The notes: a model not told the origin generated them from the sequence alone. A stretch of DNA of 64,000 nt from Phocaeicola coprophilus DSM 18228 = JCM 13818 (GCF_000157915.1 NZ_EQ973651.1:83208-147207); one strand, 5' to 3'; counted from the first letter of the stretch, positions 1 through 9,229 are shown. Numbers and translations are program-made.

Positions 1-519
1 GCCCTTGAAAAGACTGTAGAGGACACAAAAAAACAGATTTTGGAGGTTGATATGTCCGATTGCAAGTTTGGGCAAGACGAGGACAAGATGATTTATTTCT
101 TCTTGCTATCATCCCTCCGCAAAGAGCATTTCGAAGCGGTAGGTATCGAGGAAAAAAAGCCTTATTCCTACCTTACAGATGAAGAAAAGATAAACATCAT
201 TGCCAACCTCACGAGCAAGCAGAAAGCGATTATTCGCAGGGATTTTCTAATTGCTAATTTCAAGAACGCATACGGCAACAATGCCATTGCATCCCTCTTG
301 CTTGACTTCGCACAAAAACATATGCCCGACCTGTTGGCAGACATCAAGAACGGACATAATGAAGTGTATGAGAAGCGTCACCAACGTATCGAAGAGAAAA
401 AAGCCGTTCTTTTGGTGCAGGAACAAGCAAAGCAGGAAGCGGAGCAATCTGACAAACAGCAATCCGAAGTAGGGATGCAGACCGAAGAACAGCCACAAGA
501 GGAAGATATTGCAGCTTAA
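1..519 (+). CDS. ParB-like partition protein, C-terminal part (5' end outside window)
   Basis: The frame is open from position 1, so this is the C-terminal end of a longer protein and the TTG at 40 is not the real start. About 170 residues are visible. They are mostly helical and end in a glutamine- and glutamate-rich coiled-coil tail. The length, charge and place (at the start of a rightward block of small ICE genes) resemble the C-terminus of the large ParB/KorB-type proteins carried by Bacteroides ICEs. The diagnostic ParB nuclease domain is outside the window, so the family is inferred from a remembered resemblance only. It may help maintain the excised element. Confidence 0.5.
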   Translation, partial: ALEKTVEDTKKQILEVDMSDCKFGQDEDKMIYFFLLSSLRKEHFEAVGIEEKKPYSYLTDEEKINIIANLTSKQKAIIRRDFLIANFKNAYGNNAIASLLLDFAQKHMPDLLADIKNGHNEVYEKRHQRIEEKKAVLLVQEQAKQEAEQSDKQQSEVGMQTEEQPQEEDIAA

Positions 520-534
520 CCATAATCAGTAACC

Positions 535-572
535 AACGAATAGAGGGTGGAGTAATCTGTCCTCTATTCGTT
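535..572 (+). terminator. Perfect 12-bp inverted repeat after the ParB-like gene
   Basis: AACGAATAGAGG (535-546) pairs perfectly with CCTCTATTCGTT (561-572) across a 14-nt loop, starting 16 nt after the stop codon. There is no long T-run after it, so it may be a weak terminator or an mRNA-stabilising hairpin. Confidence 0.55.
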
Positions 573-1021
573 CCTAATTTGTAATTAGATTAAGGTGAAG
601 ATGTTCACGGACAACTGCTCCAAACCGTTGTCGGGCGGCGCGTCTGCCGGGCAAACCCGCCATCCGCGCGATTATGCCTTTTCTATCCCATTTATAGCTA
701 CCTCCCGATACCCCGCCGCCACCCGTCTTCATTTATACCTATCAGTTTCCTCCTTTTTATCTTTTCCATCTTATTCCTTCTCCGGTTCCTTCCTGTCCTC
801 GCCGGTTGGTTTTCCAGACGCGAAGGTGGACTGCCGCGCTTGATTCCATCGCTTTGAAGTGCATTTTTATAAAATTCTTCCTTTCTGTGAAAGAGTAATT
901 TTCCAAAAAAAGCGTTGGAAGTAGCTTGTTCGTCAGTCCTGTAAAGCATCTGTAAATCCCAAGCGGTTCAGACAGAATATAGAACCGAACAGAGGGAAGA
1001 AAAATAAATCATTAAAATTTC
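573..1021. other. Non-coding leader region, about 450 bp
   Basis: No convincing gene is present. Positions 600-840 are richer in G+C and pyrimidine-rich on the + strand, with codon use unlike the neighbouring genes. Positions 850-1,020 become A-rich and lead into the small gene at 1,022. It is probably a long 5' leader or regulatory region for the three small genes that follow. An oriT or ssDNA-promoter role is possible but nothing specific supports it. Confidence 0.4.
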
Positions 1022-1303
1022 ATGACAATGGACAACATCAAAGAAAGCAAAGAGTACAAACTTGCCAAAGAATGGGAAATGGCAGTGAATAGTTTTAGTT
1101 TCAATCCCAAGCGTTTTGCAGCCGCTATACCTGATATGCACCCCACACTGCAACAGAGCCTCTATAGATTGTTTAAGGAGTGCATCATTGTGATGGCGGA
1201 TGAGACACGTCGCTATGATGACCGCAATCGTGCGTCACATGAAGAAGCAAAGTGTCTTATGGAATACCTCAAGACAAATGGAAAGCATATCCCATTAAAA
1301 TAA
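1022..1303 (+). CDS. Small conserved-type ICE protein, unknown function
   Basis: A 93-aa soluble, charged and mainly helical protein with no signal peptide or membrane segment. ATG codons occur at 1,022 and 1,028; either could be the start. It is the first of three small genes in the same direction (1,022-1,973) with short spacers, likely one operon. Bacteroides ICEs usually carry such small accessory genes near the ParB-like gene. I do not recognise a domain. Confidence 0.6.
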   Translation: MTMDNIKESKEYKLAKEWEMAVNSFSFNPKRFAAAIPDMHPTLQQSLYRLFKECIIVMADETRRYDDRNRASHEEAKCLMEYLKTNGKHIPLK

Positions 1304-1310
1304 CAAGCGT

Positions 1311-1583
1311 ATGAAAACACAAGAAGTACAATTTGGCGGCAATAACTATCCTTGCCGTGTGGTGGAATCCAACGAGGGTGAAGAACTCCTTATCGGCTCG
1401 ATTACCTTGCTTGATGCCCTTCAGCCCGGTAGTTTCAACGATGAAAACGAAGGCTTCGCAAGCAAGGAAGCCGAAAGAATCTATGACGAGGTTTTCTTCT
1501 TTACCGACATGGCAAACCTGCGACTGACAGACGTAGAATTGGTTGCCGAACTGAAAAAGGACAACCCGGAATGGTTCGAATAA
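1311..1583 (+). CDS. Small acidic ICE protein, unknown function
   Basis: A 90-aa acidic protein beginning 7 nt after the previous stop, so probably translationally linked. It has no signal peptide, membrane segment or recognisable motif. The acidic composition and small size would suit a DNA-mimic or antirestriction-like protein, but that is speculation from composition alone. Confidence 0.6.
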   Translation: MKTQEVQFGGNNYPCRVVESNEGEELLIGSITLLDALQPGSFNDENEGFASKEAERIYDEVFFFTDMANLRLTDVELVAELKKDNPEWFE

Positions 1584-1616
1584 AAAAACAATAATCATCT
1601 TAAAAATAGCATAGTT

Positions 1617-1973
1617 ATGGAAAAAGAGTATGTAATACAAATAGCACAGACCATTCAAGAGCAGTTGATAGGACTTACCCCTATGCCCGTCCTCATGTCA
1701 TGGGGTATCGCAGAGTTTGCAGCCACCATCTTCAAAGACCTGCCTGCACTTCGTATCAAAGTAAACGGACTGTTACACACCGGATACGTCATTATTGCAC
1801 TTAATGGGTCGGACTATTATGAGGTATATCTGTTGAAAGGCAAAGATGCAGAGTGTGTCAATGAAGAAGTTTGTTACAACGAGTTAGGGGATGTCATTGA
1901 CAGGGCAATTGAATGCGGTACTGACAAAGAGGAATACGAAAAAATTGCCATCAGCAACTCACCCAATTATTAA
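1617..1973 (+). CDS. Small ICE protein, unknown function
   Basis: A 118-aa soluble protein, last of the three-gene rightward block, followed by a strong terminator. The middle, with alternating hydrophobic residues around positions 50-75, looks like a beta-sheet core flanked by helices. No family is recognised. Small proteins of this kind are widespread in Bacteroides conjugative elements and usually lack an assigned function. Confidence 0.6.
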   Translation: MEKEYVIQIAQTIQEQLIGLTPMPVLMSWGIAEFAATIFKDLPALRIKVNGLLHTGYVIIALNGSDYYEVYLLKGKDAECVNEEVCYNELGDVIDRAIECGTDKEEYEKIAISNSPNY

Positions 1974-2019
1974 GCAGGTAGCTCACCTGATAAACCAGAA
2001 GAAGAGATTAGTTAGTAGT

Positions 2020-2060
2020 AAACCGCCAGTACGATTGTACTGACGGTTTTTGTTGTTTTT
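2020..2060. terminator. Intrinsic terminator between convergent operons
   Basis: A 13-bp stem (2,020-2,032 with 2,037-2,049, one mismatch) has a GATT loop and is followed by a T-rich tract. It lies between the rightward small genes ending at 1,973 and the leftward operon ending at 2,091. The A-tract on the other side lets it act in both directions. Confidence 0.8.
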
Positions 2061-2090
2061 ATTTACATTATATGTCAGACAGCCGGATTT

Positions 2091-4277
2091 TTATTTCGCG
2101 TTGCGCTTATTTTGAACGTCTTTTATCATCTCTTTCACATCTTGCCCCACTTGTACGAAGTTTTTATATAGGATGCGCTCCCGTTCCTCTCTCGACTTGA
2201 AAGTGTAGAACTTCGGCAGCGGCACATACGCCGCTTCTTCTTTCTTGATTTCTGCCATATCAAAATCTGTTTTGCAGAAGAACTTTGTAGTCTTGAACTC
2301 TTCCGATTCTTGAATATTCATTGAACCGCCCATACCTGTTTTCGTCTTCACAAAGTCCCGTGCCGTCTGACCGCATATCCATCCGGTTGCCATATCCGAG
2401 ATTTTCGAGGCAGGCACAAGGTTGTCCATATTCTCATTGAGATTGATACTTGTTTTGTCCCGGTCAATAGTCACGCCTTTTTTGACCTGGACCACCTTGC
2501 CGAAGATGTCATTGGACAACCATTCCAGCGTTTCTTTGGCACGTGCCGAGCCGCTTACCACATTACCTACCGTCGTAATGATCTTTTGCATACCTACCTT
2601 ACCATAATCGGCTTCCAGTTGCGGTAGTTCCTGAAAGCCGAGCGTTACACTCACCTTATTGCTTCGCGCTGTACCTATCAGACGGTCTATTTTGTGAAAG
2701 TAGAGTGTCGGTAACTCGTCCACTATAATACTCACAGGAATATTTTTCCCCTGCCCGGTATTCACACGGGTAACGAGACGGTTTAGGATAAGAGCGTTCA
2801 ATGCACCGATGATGGATTCCATTTCCGGGTCATTTGCAATCAGCAGGTAACTCGGATTCTTCGGGTCACTCACCTTCAGGTCGAAGTCATCGCCATCCCG
2901 GTGGAATATCCAGTAGCTCTCTTTGGTTGCCAGACGCGAGGTATAAACACGTAACGTGCCAATCATACCCTCCAATTGTTCCATTGCCTTATTTTTGAAA
3001 GCTGTCTGGAATGGACCAAGCAGCGGAGCAACCTCATTGTCAGTTTCCAGTACCTCGAAAATCGTCTGATAACTTTCATTCAAGAATGACAGAATATGTG
3101 GCATGTCCGAATACTTTCCCAGCCAGTAGGCAGGTTCCACGATATTGCCGCCTTCACGGTCGCGCACGATACCTGTCGGTTTCCAGAATTTGGTCTGCGG
3201 ATCTTGCTGTCTTTCCGCATATAGAGGCTTGCCGTTGGCATCGTAGGGTTCACGTTCATAATTCACGAAGAAGTAGATACAAGCGGCAAGGAAGTTTACC
3301 GCCGAGGTTTGGAAGAACTGGTCGCTTCCGCCGCCTCCCTCTTTCTTACCCTTTTGTAGGCTTTCCAATAATGTTTCCGCCGTTTCGCTGGCCGCCGCAA
3401 GATTGTTGATGTACTTTGCCTGAATTGGATTCACCCGACGGCTGTACTCCACATCCACAAAATTAATCATGTTGAACTTGCACCCTTGGGGTACTCTGCC
3501 CAGTTTCTCGTTCTTCTTGTAATGGTAGTAGAGCTTGGTCGCCAATGTAGGAAACTTGTAGTCATACACCACCATGGCGAAACCTTTGGCCGAATGCTGT
3601 CGGATAAACGGCTCTATGATACTGAAAGTCTTACCCGATCCCGGTGTTCCAACTACCCATGTTCCTCGAAAGCAGTTGCTTACAGAAATCCACCCCTTAC
3701 GGAATTTACCCTTATAGTAGTATCGCATGGGGATATTTACGCTGTATTCATTCTCGACTTTTTCTTCACATTGTTCAAAACTTTCATTCTCGAAGTTGAA
3801 ACGGTCTTTCATCAATCCCTCCTTGATGAACTTTGAAATGTTGTCTAATGCGATATGTACCAGTACTACGCCAGCAATGGAGGCAATCATATAGAGAATG
3901 ATATTCAGAGGTAAGGTATAAAGCCTTGTTTCCATCGTATGGCCGAACAGCCATACGGAGAGTACGAGCAGCAATAACCCACTCGTCAATGGATACACCA
4001 CCTGCCGGCGTGCGTTGAACTCCAGATGCTTCTTGTTCCGCGTTCCGACACAAGTGATGCAGATAAGCAGTACCGTTGCGATTTTGCTGTACACAAGATT
4101 GCCGTCGTGGTAAATCATCCATTGTTTGATGCGTCCGTGAATGTCGGTCAGTATGCCGCCCCAGTGGTCAAGCATTGCAGGGTCAATGGCATATTCAAAG
4201 AACTCCAGCAGCACGGACACATATACCACTGTGCGGAATATTTTATAGAACCCTTGCAATTCCTTACTTTCTTCCAT
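2091..4277 (-). CDS. mobC: Type IV coupling protein (TraG/VirD4-type, MobC of Bacteroides ICEs)
   Basis: A 728-aa inner-membrane ATPase that would link the relaxosome to the transfer channel. Hydrophobic segments lie near residues 13-29, 64-78, 94-112 and 121-143. The Walker A motif GTPGSGKT is at 210-217 and a Walker B-like stretch IIVDEL is near 515. The order (N-terminal membrane bundle, then a VirD4 motor domain) matches Bacteroides coupling proteins. It is the last gene of the roughly 20-kb leftward Tra operon. A relaxase gene, often adjacent in related elements, is not found beside it. Confidence 0.9.
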   Translation of the reverse strand: MEESKELQGFYKIFRTVVYVSVLLEFFEYAIDPAMLDHWGGILTDIHGRIKQWMIYHDGNLVYSKIATVLLICITCVGTRNKKHLEFNARRQVVYPLTSGLLLLVLSVWLFGHTMETRLYTLPLNIILYMIASIAGVVLVHIALDNISKFIKEGLMKDRFNFENESFEQCEEKVENEYSVNIPMRYYYKGKFRKGWISVSNCFRGTWVVGTPGSGKTFSIIEPFIRQHSAKGFAMVVYDYKFPTLATKLYYHYKKNEKLGRVPQGCKFNMINFVDVEYSRRVNPIQAKYINNLAAASETAETLLESLQKGKKEGGGGSDQFFQTSAVNFLAACIYFFVNYEREPYDANGKPLYAERQQDPQTKFWKPTGIVRDREGGNIVEPAYWLGKYSDMPHILSFLNESYQTIFEVLETDNEVAPLLGPFQTAFKNKAMEQLEGMIGTLRVYTSRLATKESYWIFHRDGDDFDLKVSDPKNPSYLLIANDPEMESIIGALNALILNRLVTRVNTGQGKNIPVSIIVDELPTLYFHKIDRLIGTARSNKVSVTLGFQELPQLEADYGKVGMQKIITTVGNVVSGSARAKETLEWLSNDIFGKVVQVKKGVTIDRDKTSINLNENMDNLVPASKISDMATGWICGQTARDFVKTKTGMGGSMNIQESEEFKTTKFFCKTDFDMAEIKKEEAAYVPLPKFYTFKSREERERILYKNFVQVGQDVKEMIKDVQNKRNAK

Positions 4278-4280
4278 AAG

Positions 4281-5018
4281 TCAGTCTGTTATTAGTCCTT
4301 GTTTTCTACGATACCAATGATTACCTACTCTGATTACATCCATACCGAACCATGCACCATTCTCGTTCAGTTTTGTTTTTATCTTATCAAGTGTTACCGG
4401 ACCGATACCCCAGATTTCCATGAGATATTGCTCGTTAAGATGAATCAGGTCTCCGATATATAATATTCCATGAGATTCAAGATGGCTTTTGATGGATGGG
4501 GTAATACCCAAACTGAATACCGGTTCCGAGAGATAGTGTACTTCTTCTGCCTGAATGTTATTCAGGGCTATTTCAAGCCCCACTTTGATTCTTTTGAGAG
4601 AATCAAGGCGTTCTTGCATCTTTTGGATGACAAGCTCGTCTTGCTGTATCTCATTGCGTAATTGGGTTGCTCTCTTTACAAGTTCGGCATTACTTCTTTT
4701 CAACTCTCCGTTAATATCCGCCATTGACAGATTACTTGTTTCAAGCTCGTTTCGTGTGCGGTCTAATTGCGTGACAAGTTCCTCCAGTCTGTCGGCATGA
4801 CGCTTCAAGATTGAATTTTTTTCATTATCGGCAGTCATTTCGTCCAAAAGGTAGCCGAACCTTTTAATTTGAAAATTAATATCTTCTTTATCCGATGCTA
4901 TGGAATCTGCGAGTTTTGCCAGTATTTGTCGGCATGAATTACCTTTCATGGACTTATACATGAGGACAATTCCCAATATCATCAATGCTATGCTGAAAAA
5001 TATATCCGTATCTTTCAT
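4281..5018 (-). CDS. Membrane-anchored coiled-coil protein with RNA polymerase alpha-CTD-like HhH domain
   Basis: A 245-aa protein ending 3 nt before the coupling-protein start. It has one N-terminal membrane helix (about 5-22), a long predicted coiled coil (about 60-160), and a C-terminal domain at about 168-226. That domain closely resembles the helix-hairpin-helix fold of the RNA polymerase alpha-subunit C-terminal domain: the pattern GI..IGDL......L..I.GIG...L..IK..L is visible. In alpha-CTD this fold binds DNA. An inner-membrane protein with a cytoplasmic DNA-binding tip next to the coupling ATPase could help dock transferred DNA. That role is inferred from domain layout and position. 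Confidence 0.65.
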   Translation of the reverse strand: MKDTDIFFSIALMILGIVLMYKSMKGNSCRQILAKLADSIASDKEDINFQIKRFGYLLDEMTADNEKNSILKRHADRLEELVTQLDRTRNELETSNLSMADINGELKRSNAELVKRATQLRNEIQQDELVIQKMQERLDSLKRIKVGLEIALNNIQAEEVHYLSEPVFSLGITPSIKSHLESHGILYIGDLIHLNEQYLMEIWGIGPVTLDKIKTKLNENGAWFGMDVIRVGNHWYRRKQGLITD

Positions 5019-5031
5019 ATCTTTCTATCTT

Positions 5032-5688
5032 TTATTCGTTTATGGTAATTATAGGGCGTACTTTGTGCGCCTGTACTTTAGGTGTTTCCTGCATTGCGCC
5101 GCTCCCCATGGAATAGAGCCATGCCTTGGCTGTCTGTTGCTTTTCGACTTCTGTGGATGTCCAGTACCAACAGTCGTTTTCATCCAGTGGTAACGGCTCA
5201 CCGCCACATTGTTCGATGACAGGGTTGATTATCTTTCGCATGGTGTAGAGCAGCCGCATCTCTGCCACGGACGGTACATAGGCACTCTGCCCGTACCGCC
5301 ATAGGTCGAAAACCGCTTCTGCCATTGGCGAAGCGGTTTCTTGTGTATCATACAGTGCGAATGTATTCTCATTGCCATCATAAGCCATGATGTCAGCCGA
5401 TGTGCCTTGTGCGATGCCGAGGCTGTCGGCGAATGCCTGTGGAGCAATGTCCCACAGGTAAACTGCATAACCGTCCCCCTCCGTATCTCCGCGTTTTTCG
5501 GTATCGAAGACAACCGCTATCGCTTTTTTCCCCGATTGTTCATATTGTGCGTAAGGCAAGGCTGTTCCATCCTCGCAGAGGATATGTCCTGGACGAACTG
5601 CTGTATCGGGTACGTCTATATGCGTGTCACAGGCAGCGCAAAGCACGGCAGCCGTTGCCGCTGCCACCAAATGTATCTTTCGTATCAT
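5032..5688 (-). CDS. Conjugation-operon lipoprotein with DUF1566-like C-terminal region
   Basis: A 218-aa protein with a lipoprotein signal peptide; the lipobox LCAAC gives Cys20 as the lipidated residue. The C-terminal half (about 130-215) has the W-W-T-S-T-E and A-W..S..G pattern seen in DUF1566/FGE-like domains of Bacteroides surface proteins. It sits between TraO and the alpha-CTD-like protein in the Tra operon. A place on the outer membrane or cell surface near the transfer channel is likely; its exact role is unknown. Confidence 0.6.
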   Translation of the reverse strand: MIRKIHLVAAATAAVLCAACDTHIDVPDTAVRPGHILCEDGTALPYAQYEQSGKKAIAVVFDTEKRGDTEGDGYAVYLWDIAPQAFADSLGIAQGTSADIMAYDGNENTFALYDTQETASPMAEAVFDLWRYGQSAYVPSVAEMRLLYTMRKIINPVIEQCGGEPLPLDENDCWYWTSTEVEKQQTAKAWLYSMGSGAMQETPKVQAHKVRPIITINE

Positions 5689-5709
5689 ATTGCTTTCTTT
5701 TTTGTTTCC

Positions 5710-6222
5710 CTATTTTATAGGTAGTTTCACACCCAGCACGACACCTGCTCGCAGCACGTCCGCACCTTTTATCATCACATCGCTTTTCACTTGCCAATAC
5801 AGTGTCCATCCGGCCCGTAGCACATAGTTGTGTTCGTAACCGAAGTGCAGGCCACCGAGGAACTTATTCATGTCGCTTCCGGCTGAAGCTCCGATACGCA
5901 GACTGCCATAGTGGTTGCGTCCCCGCGTCATGCACGGCTTGTAGGCCACGCCAAAACCGTAGCTGCGGTAGTTTCGCCAAAATGATTCCGGGCAGATATG
6001 CCCGCACGAAGCGCACTCTGCCCATTGTAGATAGCCGTTGACGAAGAACTCCCACGTATGGCGATAGTTCATTTCGTGTTCGTAGGCGAGCGTTATATCC
6101 ATGCCGTTCTTGTAGAGTAGCCCTGTGCCAAGCGAGAGGCGTCCGCTACCTTGTTGTGCATTTGCACTTGCAGCGATACACACGCAGGTAATTATCACGA
6201 TGATTGTCTTTTTCATAGTCAT
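5710..6222 (-). CDS. traO: TraO family conjugal transfer protein
   Basis: A 170-aa secreted protein with a signal peptide ending around ANAQQ (residues 20-24). The remainder is rich in alternating hydrophobic and aromatic residues, as in an outer-membrane beta-barrel, matching TraO of Bacteroides conjugative transposons. Two close cysteine pairs (the C-A-S-C-G-H-I-C region, about 69-76) stand out. Its start overlaps the TraN stop (ATGA-type overlap), showing tight translational coupling. Confidence 0.8.
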   Translation of the reverse strand: MTMKKTIIVIITCVCIAASANAQQGSGRLSLGTGLLYKNGMDITLAYEHEMNYRHTWEFFVNGYLQWAECASCGHICPESFWRNYRSYGFGVAYKPCMTRGRNHYGSLRIGASAGSDMNKFLGGLHFGYEHNYVLRAGWTLYWQVKSDVMIKGADVLRAGVVLGVKLPIK

Positions 6223-7064
6223 TCCTCCTCCAATAAATCTGCATGGAACGAATCTGCCGCCAGTATATCCTCATAGTCGATGTTCAGACTGATGTTACGG
6301 CCACTAATCTGTTTCTCCGTCATTTCGATGGTCAGTAGCTTGTCATTGGGAAAGGTCATCTTTTTCACGACAATCACATTCCGATAGCCGTGTCTGAATG
6401 TCTTGCCCGATTCCAGAACCAGGGCAGGTGTCAGTTCGATAGTCTGTGCGTTGGTTGCCTTGGCGAGTTTCTTGTCTGTCAGCTTTATCCGTATCTCATC
6501 AATGTCAAAACGGATGTTCGTCTTGTTCTCGATGGAAAAGTCTATGAAGAAGTAGTCACCCACCGAGTAGATATTGTTCAGACGCATCACCATGCGGTGT
6601 GCTTTGGTAGCTACGTTGCGGATTTTTGCAGGTGAGTTCCAGATGCGCCGTGCATGATGTGTCATGTCGGCAGTGGACATTGAGACTGCCGGATTGTTGT
6701 ACGCATTACGCTCTTGTAGCAATATCTCCTTATCTGTTACTGCCTCTTTCATCCTTGTGGTATAAATCAGTGCGTATTGTGTGCGGTATCGTTCCGTCAC
6801 AATGGTGACGATGGCGAGTATTTCACCATCCTCGTGTCCGCTTTCCTTGGGCTTTAGGCGAATGATGTTGTCAATGGGCTGATCGCCCGCCACCTTGTCA
6901 GTGGAAATATCCACGAAACGCACCGGTTCCGATGCCGTGATGACAGTTGTTATCTGTTCGTTCACCGTCAGTTGTTCCATTTCTTCGTAGGTAGTTTGTG
7001 CGTTAGCTTTCGGTAAAATGGAAATACCTGATAGAAGCATAATGCCAAATAAATTCCTTTTCAT
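6219..7064 (-). CDS. traN: TraN, outer-membrane-associated conjugation protein (DUF4138, VirB9-like)
   Basis: A 281-aa protein with an N-terminal signal peptide cleaved near A-N-A-Q (about 20-23). The remainder is beta-rich, with repeated short hydrophobic strands and a charged C-terminus. Size and place (TraM, then TraN, then TraO) match TraN/DUF4138 proteins, which take the VirB9-like position in the envelope-spanning core. The unusual feature is that small accessory genes, including a methyltransferase-like one, lie between it and TraM. Confidence 0.8.
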   Translation of the reverse strand: MKRNLFGIMLLSGISILPKANAQTTYEEMEQLTVNEQITTVITASEPVRFVDISTDKVAGDQPIDNIIRLKPKESGHEDGEILAIVTIVTERYRTQYALIYTTRMKEAVTDKEILLQERNAYNNPAVSMSTADMTHHARRIWNSPAKIRNVATKAHRMVMRLNNIYSVGDYFFIDFSIENKTNIRFDIDEIRIKLTDKKLAKATNAQTIELTPALVLESGKTFRHGYRNVIVVKKMTFPNDKLLTIEMTEKQISGRNISLNIDYEDILAADSFHADLLEEE

Positions 7065-7076
7065 TGAAATACAGAG

Positions 7077-7682
7077 TTATAATTGAAAATTCATGATTGC
7101 TTTATTCTCTTGCGAATTGATATTTGCCTTATCTGGGATGTCATCCTGCATACAACTTGGAGATTTGTCCGTAACATCTATCTGTTCGAATATGATTTGT
7201 TTCGGAAGTATTTTATGGCAGAAATAGCTGCTGTTGAACGGTACGTTTTTCCCTTTTCCGAACTGAATACGTTTATCGAACATGAGTAATTCCAGATCAG
7301 TATTCTGGAAAAGTCGGCAGGGTGCTACGTTGTTCAGCCAATAGTTGGACATCAGCAAGGCGAATGGTTTTCCGAGTTTCAGACAGCGTTCAAAGACTTC
7401 CACCTTCCGGCTGAAAGGAGGATTGGATACGAGTATATCCCATTGGGACGGTTCATAGTTGAAAAAATCCTGTCCGTTATAGATATGGGAATACACGACA
7501 TGGAAACCGGCATCCTTGAATTTCTGCACAAACTCACTGCGCTTCGTATCGAAAGGACACCAGACTATCTTGCCTTCGGGTATATATTTGATAATGGGTA
7601 ATACACCATATCCCGGTGTATATTTTTCATCTGTCGGATTCCCGTATAATTTTTTTAAGTAGTTTGAAGATTTCATAGGCAC
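7077..7682 (-). CDS. Putative DNA adenine methyltransferase-like protein (NPPF motif)
   Basis: A 201-aa cytoplasmic protein. The methyltransferase motif IV appears as WDILVSNPPF (81-90), which is typical of N6-adenine methyltransferases. A Rossmann-like strand lies before it (about 38-70), but a classical FxGxG SAM-binding motif is not clear, so it may be divergent. It is embedded between TraM and TraN genes. The substrate could be DNA or RNA; protection of transferred DNA from recipient restriction is an inference. The start may be Met1 or Met3. Confidence 0.6.
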   Translation of the reverse strand: MPMKSSNYLKKLYGNPTDEKYTPGYGVLPIIKYIPEGKIVWCPFDTKRSEFVQKFKDAGFHVVYSHIYNGQDFFNYEPSQWDILVSNPPFSRKVEVFERCLKLGKPFALLMSNYWLNNVAPCRLFQNTDLELLMFDKRIQFGKGKNVPFNSSYFCHKILPKQIIFEQIDVTDKSPSCMQDDIPDKANINSQENKAIMNFQL

Positions 7683-7725
7683 ATGATTAAAAATATTTAT
7701 ATTGATTTCTTTTCCCTATTTCGCT

Positions 7726-8061
7726 TCATTTCTTTATCTGCCTGGCACGCGCCCAAGTACAACGTCCCGTCCGGGTCATTTGGATTTCACATTGCCAAAG
7801 AGTGCCCTTCTCCACTGTTTTGAAATTAACATTCCCGTATCTTGGTCCGTAAAAACCGGTATGTTTTTGAAAAGCGAATAAGGCAATCCTCCGTCTGTCT
7901 TCTGTTCGGAAGTTGCATATTAGGGCAAACTGCCCTCTGTGATGCCACCATTCGGTACTCACAAGTTTTCCGATAAATGTTTCGGCTTTATTGGGGGCTA
8001 TATAGTCCGCATAATAAAGCCCATCCGTACCTTTGTGATATTCTGATAAATCTGTTTCCAT
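7726..8061 (-). CDS. Small ICE protein, DUF3876-like
   Basis: A 111-aa soluble basic protein rich in Trp, Arg and aromatic residues, with several beta strands (about 28-90). It resembles the DUF3876 proteins of about 110 aa that I recall from Bacteroides conjugative elements, but the match is from memory. It lies between TraM and the NPPF methyltransferase-like gene. Function unknown. Confidence 0.5.
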   Translation of the reverse strand: METDLSEYHKGTDGLYYADYIAPNKAETFIGKLVSTEWWHHRGQFALICNFRTEDRRRIALFAFQKHTGFYGPRYGNVNFKTVEKGTLWQCEIQMTRTGRCTWARARQIKK

Positions 8062-8073
8062 GTCATCATCGTT

Positions 8074-9219
8074 TTAATTCCTTTTTTCCTGTCCGTTCAC
8101 TAAATACACGAAAGTTCCGTATTTCAACTTGACTTTGTTTTTCTTGATAGCTTTGCTAATGGCATTGCTTGTTTTCTGGTAGGCATTGTTCACCGCCTGC
8201 ATCCCCCATTGTGCAAGGCTGTTTCCTGTTGTACTTCCCATACTCATGTTCATATTGCCCGACATTGCCCCGCTTGCTACATCCTTGCTCGTTTCCCGGA
8301 ATTGGCTGTTGGGCACATACAGCCCCTCCATGCCATCTGTATCATAGAGTGAGAGACTCACTTTCACCAATTCGTCATTCACGAGGATGCTGCTGATATT
8401 ACCTTTCACGCGCCCGGATGAGAATCCGCTTACCGTAGCGTACAGGTATGTTCCCCTTGCTATCACACACTCGCCGATCTCCACATCGTCAAGCAGGCGC
8501 AACCTCACGCGCGAGCCGTCCACCGCTTTGATGTTCTCGTCAATGATGGCTTGGATGAGTTTCGGTTCACGGACATTCTTCGACAGTGTGTTAAAGTAGT
8601 CCGAGGTTGTCTTCACCTTGCGTACCACCTCGCTGGGCGGTTCGTCCGCTGATGGCGTTTTCACAGCCCGGCTCTCTTCGTTGATGGTTCCGGAGGCTGC
8701 TGCTCCTTGTGGTGGAGCAATGTTGGCCGTGTCCGTTTCTGCCGGGGGTACAGTCGCGTTTTGCCCTCTCAGTCTCGCCTCTGCGAGTGCTTTCTCCAGT
8801 TCGGCAAGTGCTTCCTGTTCTCGTGTCTTGGCAGAGGCAATTTCCGCTGCCGCAGCTTTTTCCTGTTGTTCTTCCGTGAGCAGGTCGATGTCGTCCTGCG
8901 TGTATTTCGATTCATACTCTTCCTTGTTTTTATCGGGTTCTTCCCGGTCTATGTTATCTACAGCGGAGTAGTCTTGTATCTTACCCCATGATTTCGCCAT
9001 ATTCTCGTATTTGCTGCCTATGCCATCGTCCTTGATCTGTGCCCCCGGCAATTCGGGGTTCAGGAACTCCGTCGTCTGCAACGCCTTGTCTTGTATTTCT
9101 ATCGTTTCTGTCTGAAACAGGTCGAAGATGAAATAAGACGTGCCGAGCAGGGGGAAATAAAGGATGGCGGGAAGCATATATTTCGGCTGGCGAAAATTGA
9201 TTTTCTCCAATATCTTCAT
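8074..9219 (-). CDS. traM: TraM, envelope-spanning conjugation protein
   Basis: About 381 aa from the ATG at 9,219; a longer reading frame reaches 9,264 but would overlap the preceding gene, so the shorter start (MKILEKINFR) is preferred. An N-terminal membrane helix (about 15-35) is followed by a coiled coil rich in Glu, Ala and Gln (about 75-145), a linker rich in Ala, Thr and Pro, and a globular C-terminal domain (about 200-320). This is the layout of conjugative transposon TraM, the VirB10-like scaffold between inner and outer membranes. Confidence 0.85.
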   Translation of the reverse strand: MKILEKINFRQPKYMLPAILYFPLLGTSYFIFDLFQTETIEIQDKALQTTEFLNPELPGAQIKDDGIGSKYENMAKSWGKIQDYSAVDNIDREEPDKNKEEYESKYTQDDIDLLTEEQQEKAAAAEIASAKTREQEALAELEKALAEARLRGQNATVPPAETDTANIAPPQGAAASGTINEESRAVKTPSADEPPSEVVRKVKTTSDYFNTLSKNVREPKLIQAIIDENIKAVDGSRVRLRLLDDVEIGECVIARGTYLYATVSGFSSGRVKGNISSILVNDELVKVSLSLYDTDGMEGLYVPNSQFRETSKDVASGAMSGNMNMSMGSTTGNSLAQWGMQAVNNAYQKTSNAISKAIKKNKVKLKYGTFVYLVNGQEKRN

Positions 9220-9229
9220 TATACATCTT

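Noticed and set aside
595..949. Open frames on both strands in the GC-rich leader
   Set aside because: Composition is low-complexity (Ser/Pro/Arg-rich), there is no clear ribosome site, and neither frame resembles neighbouring genes.
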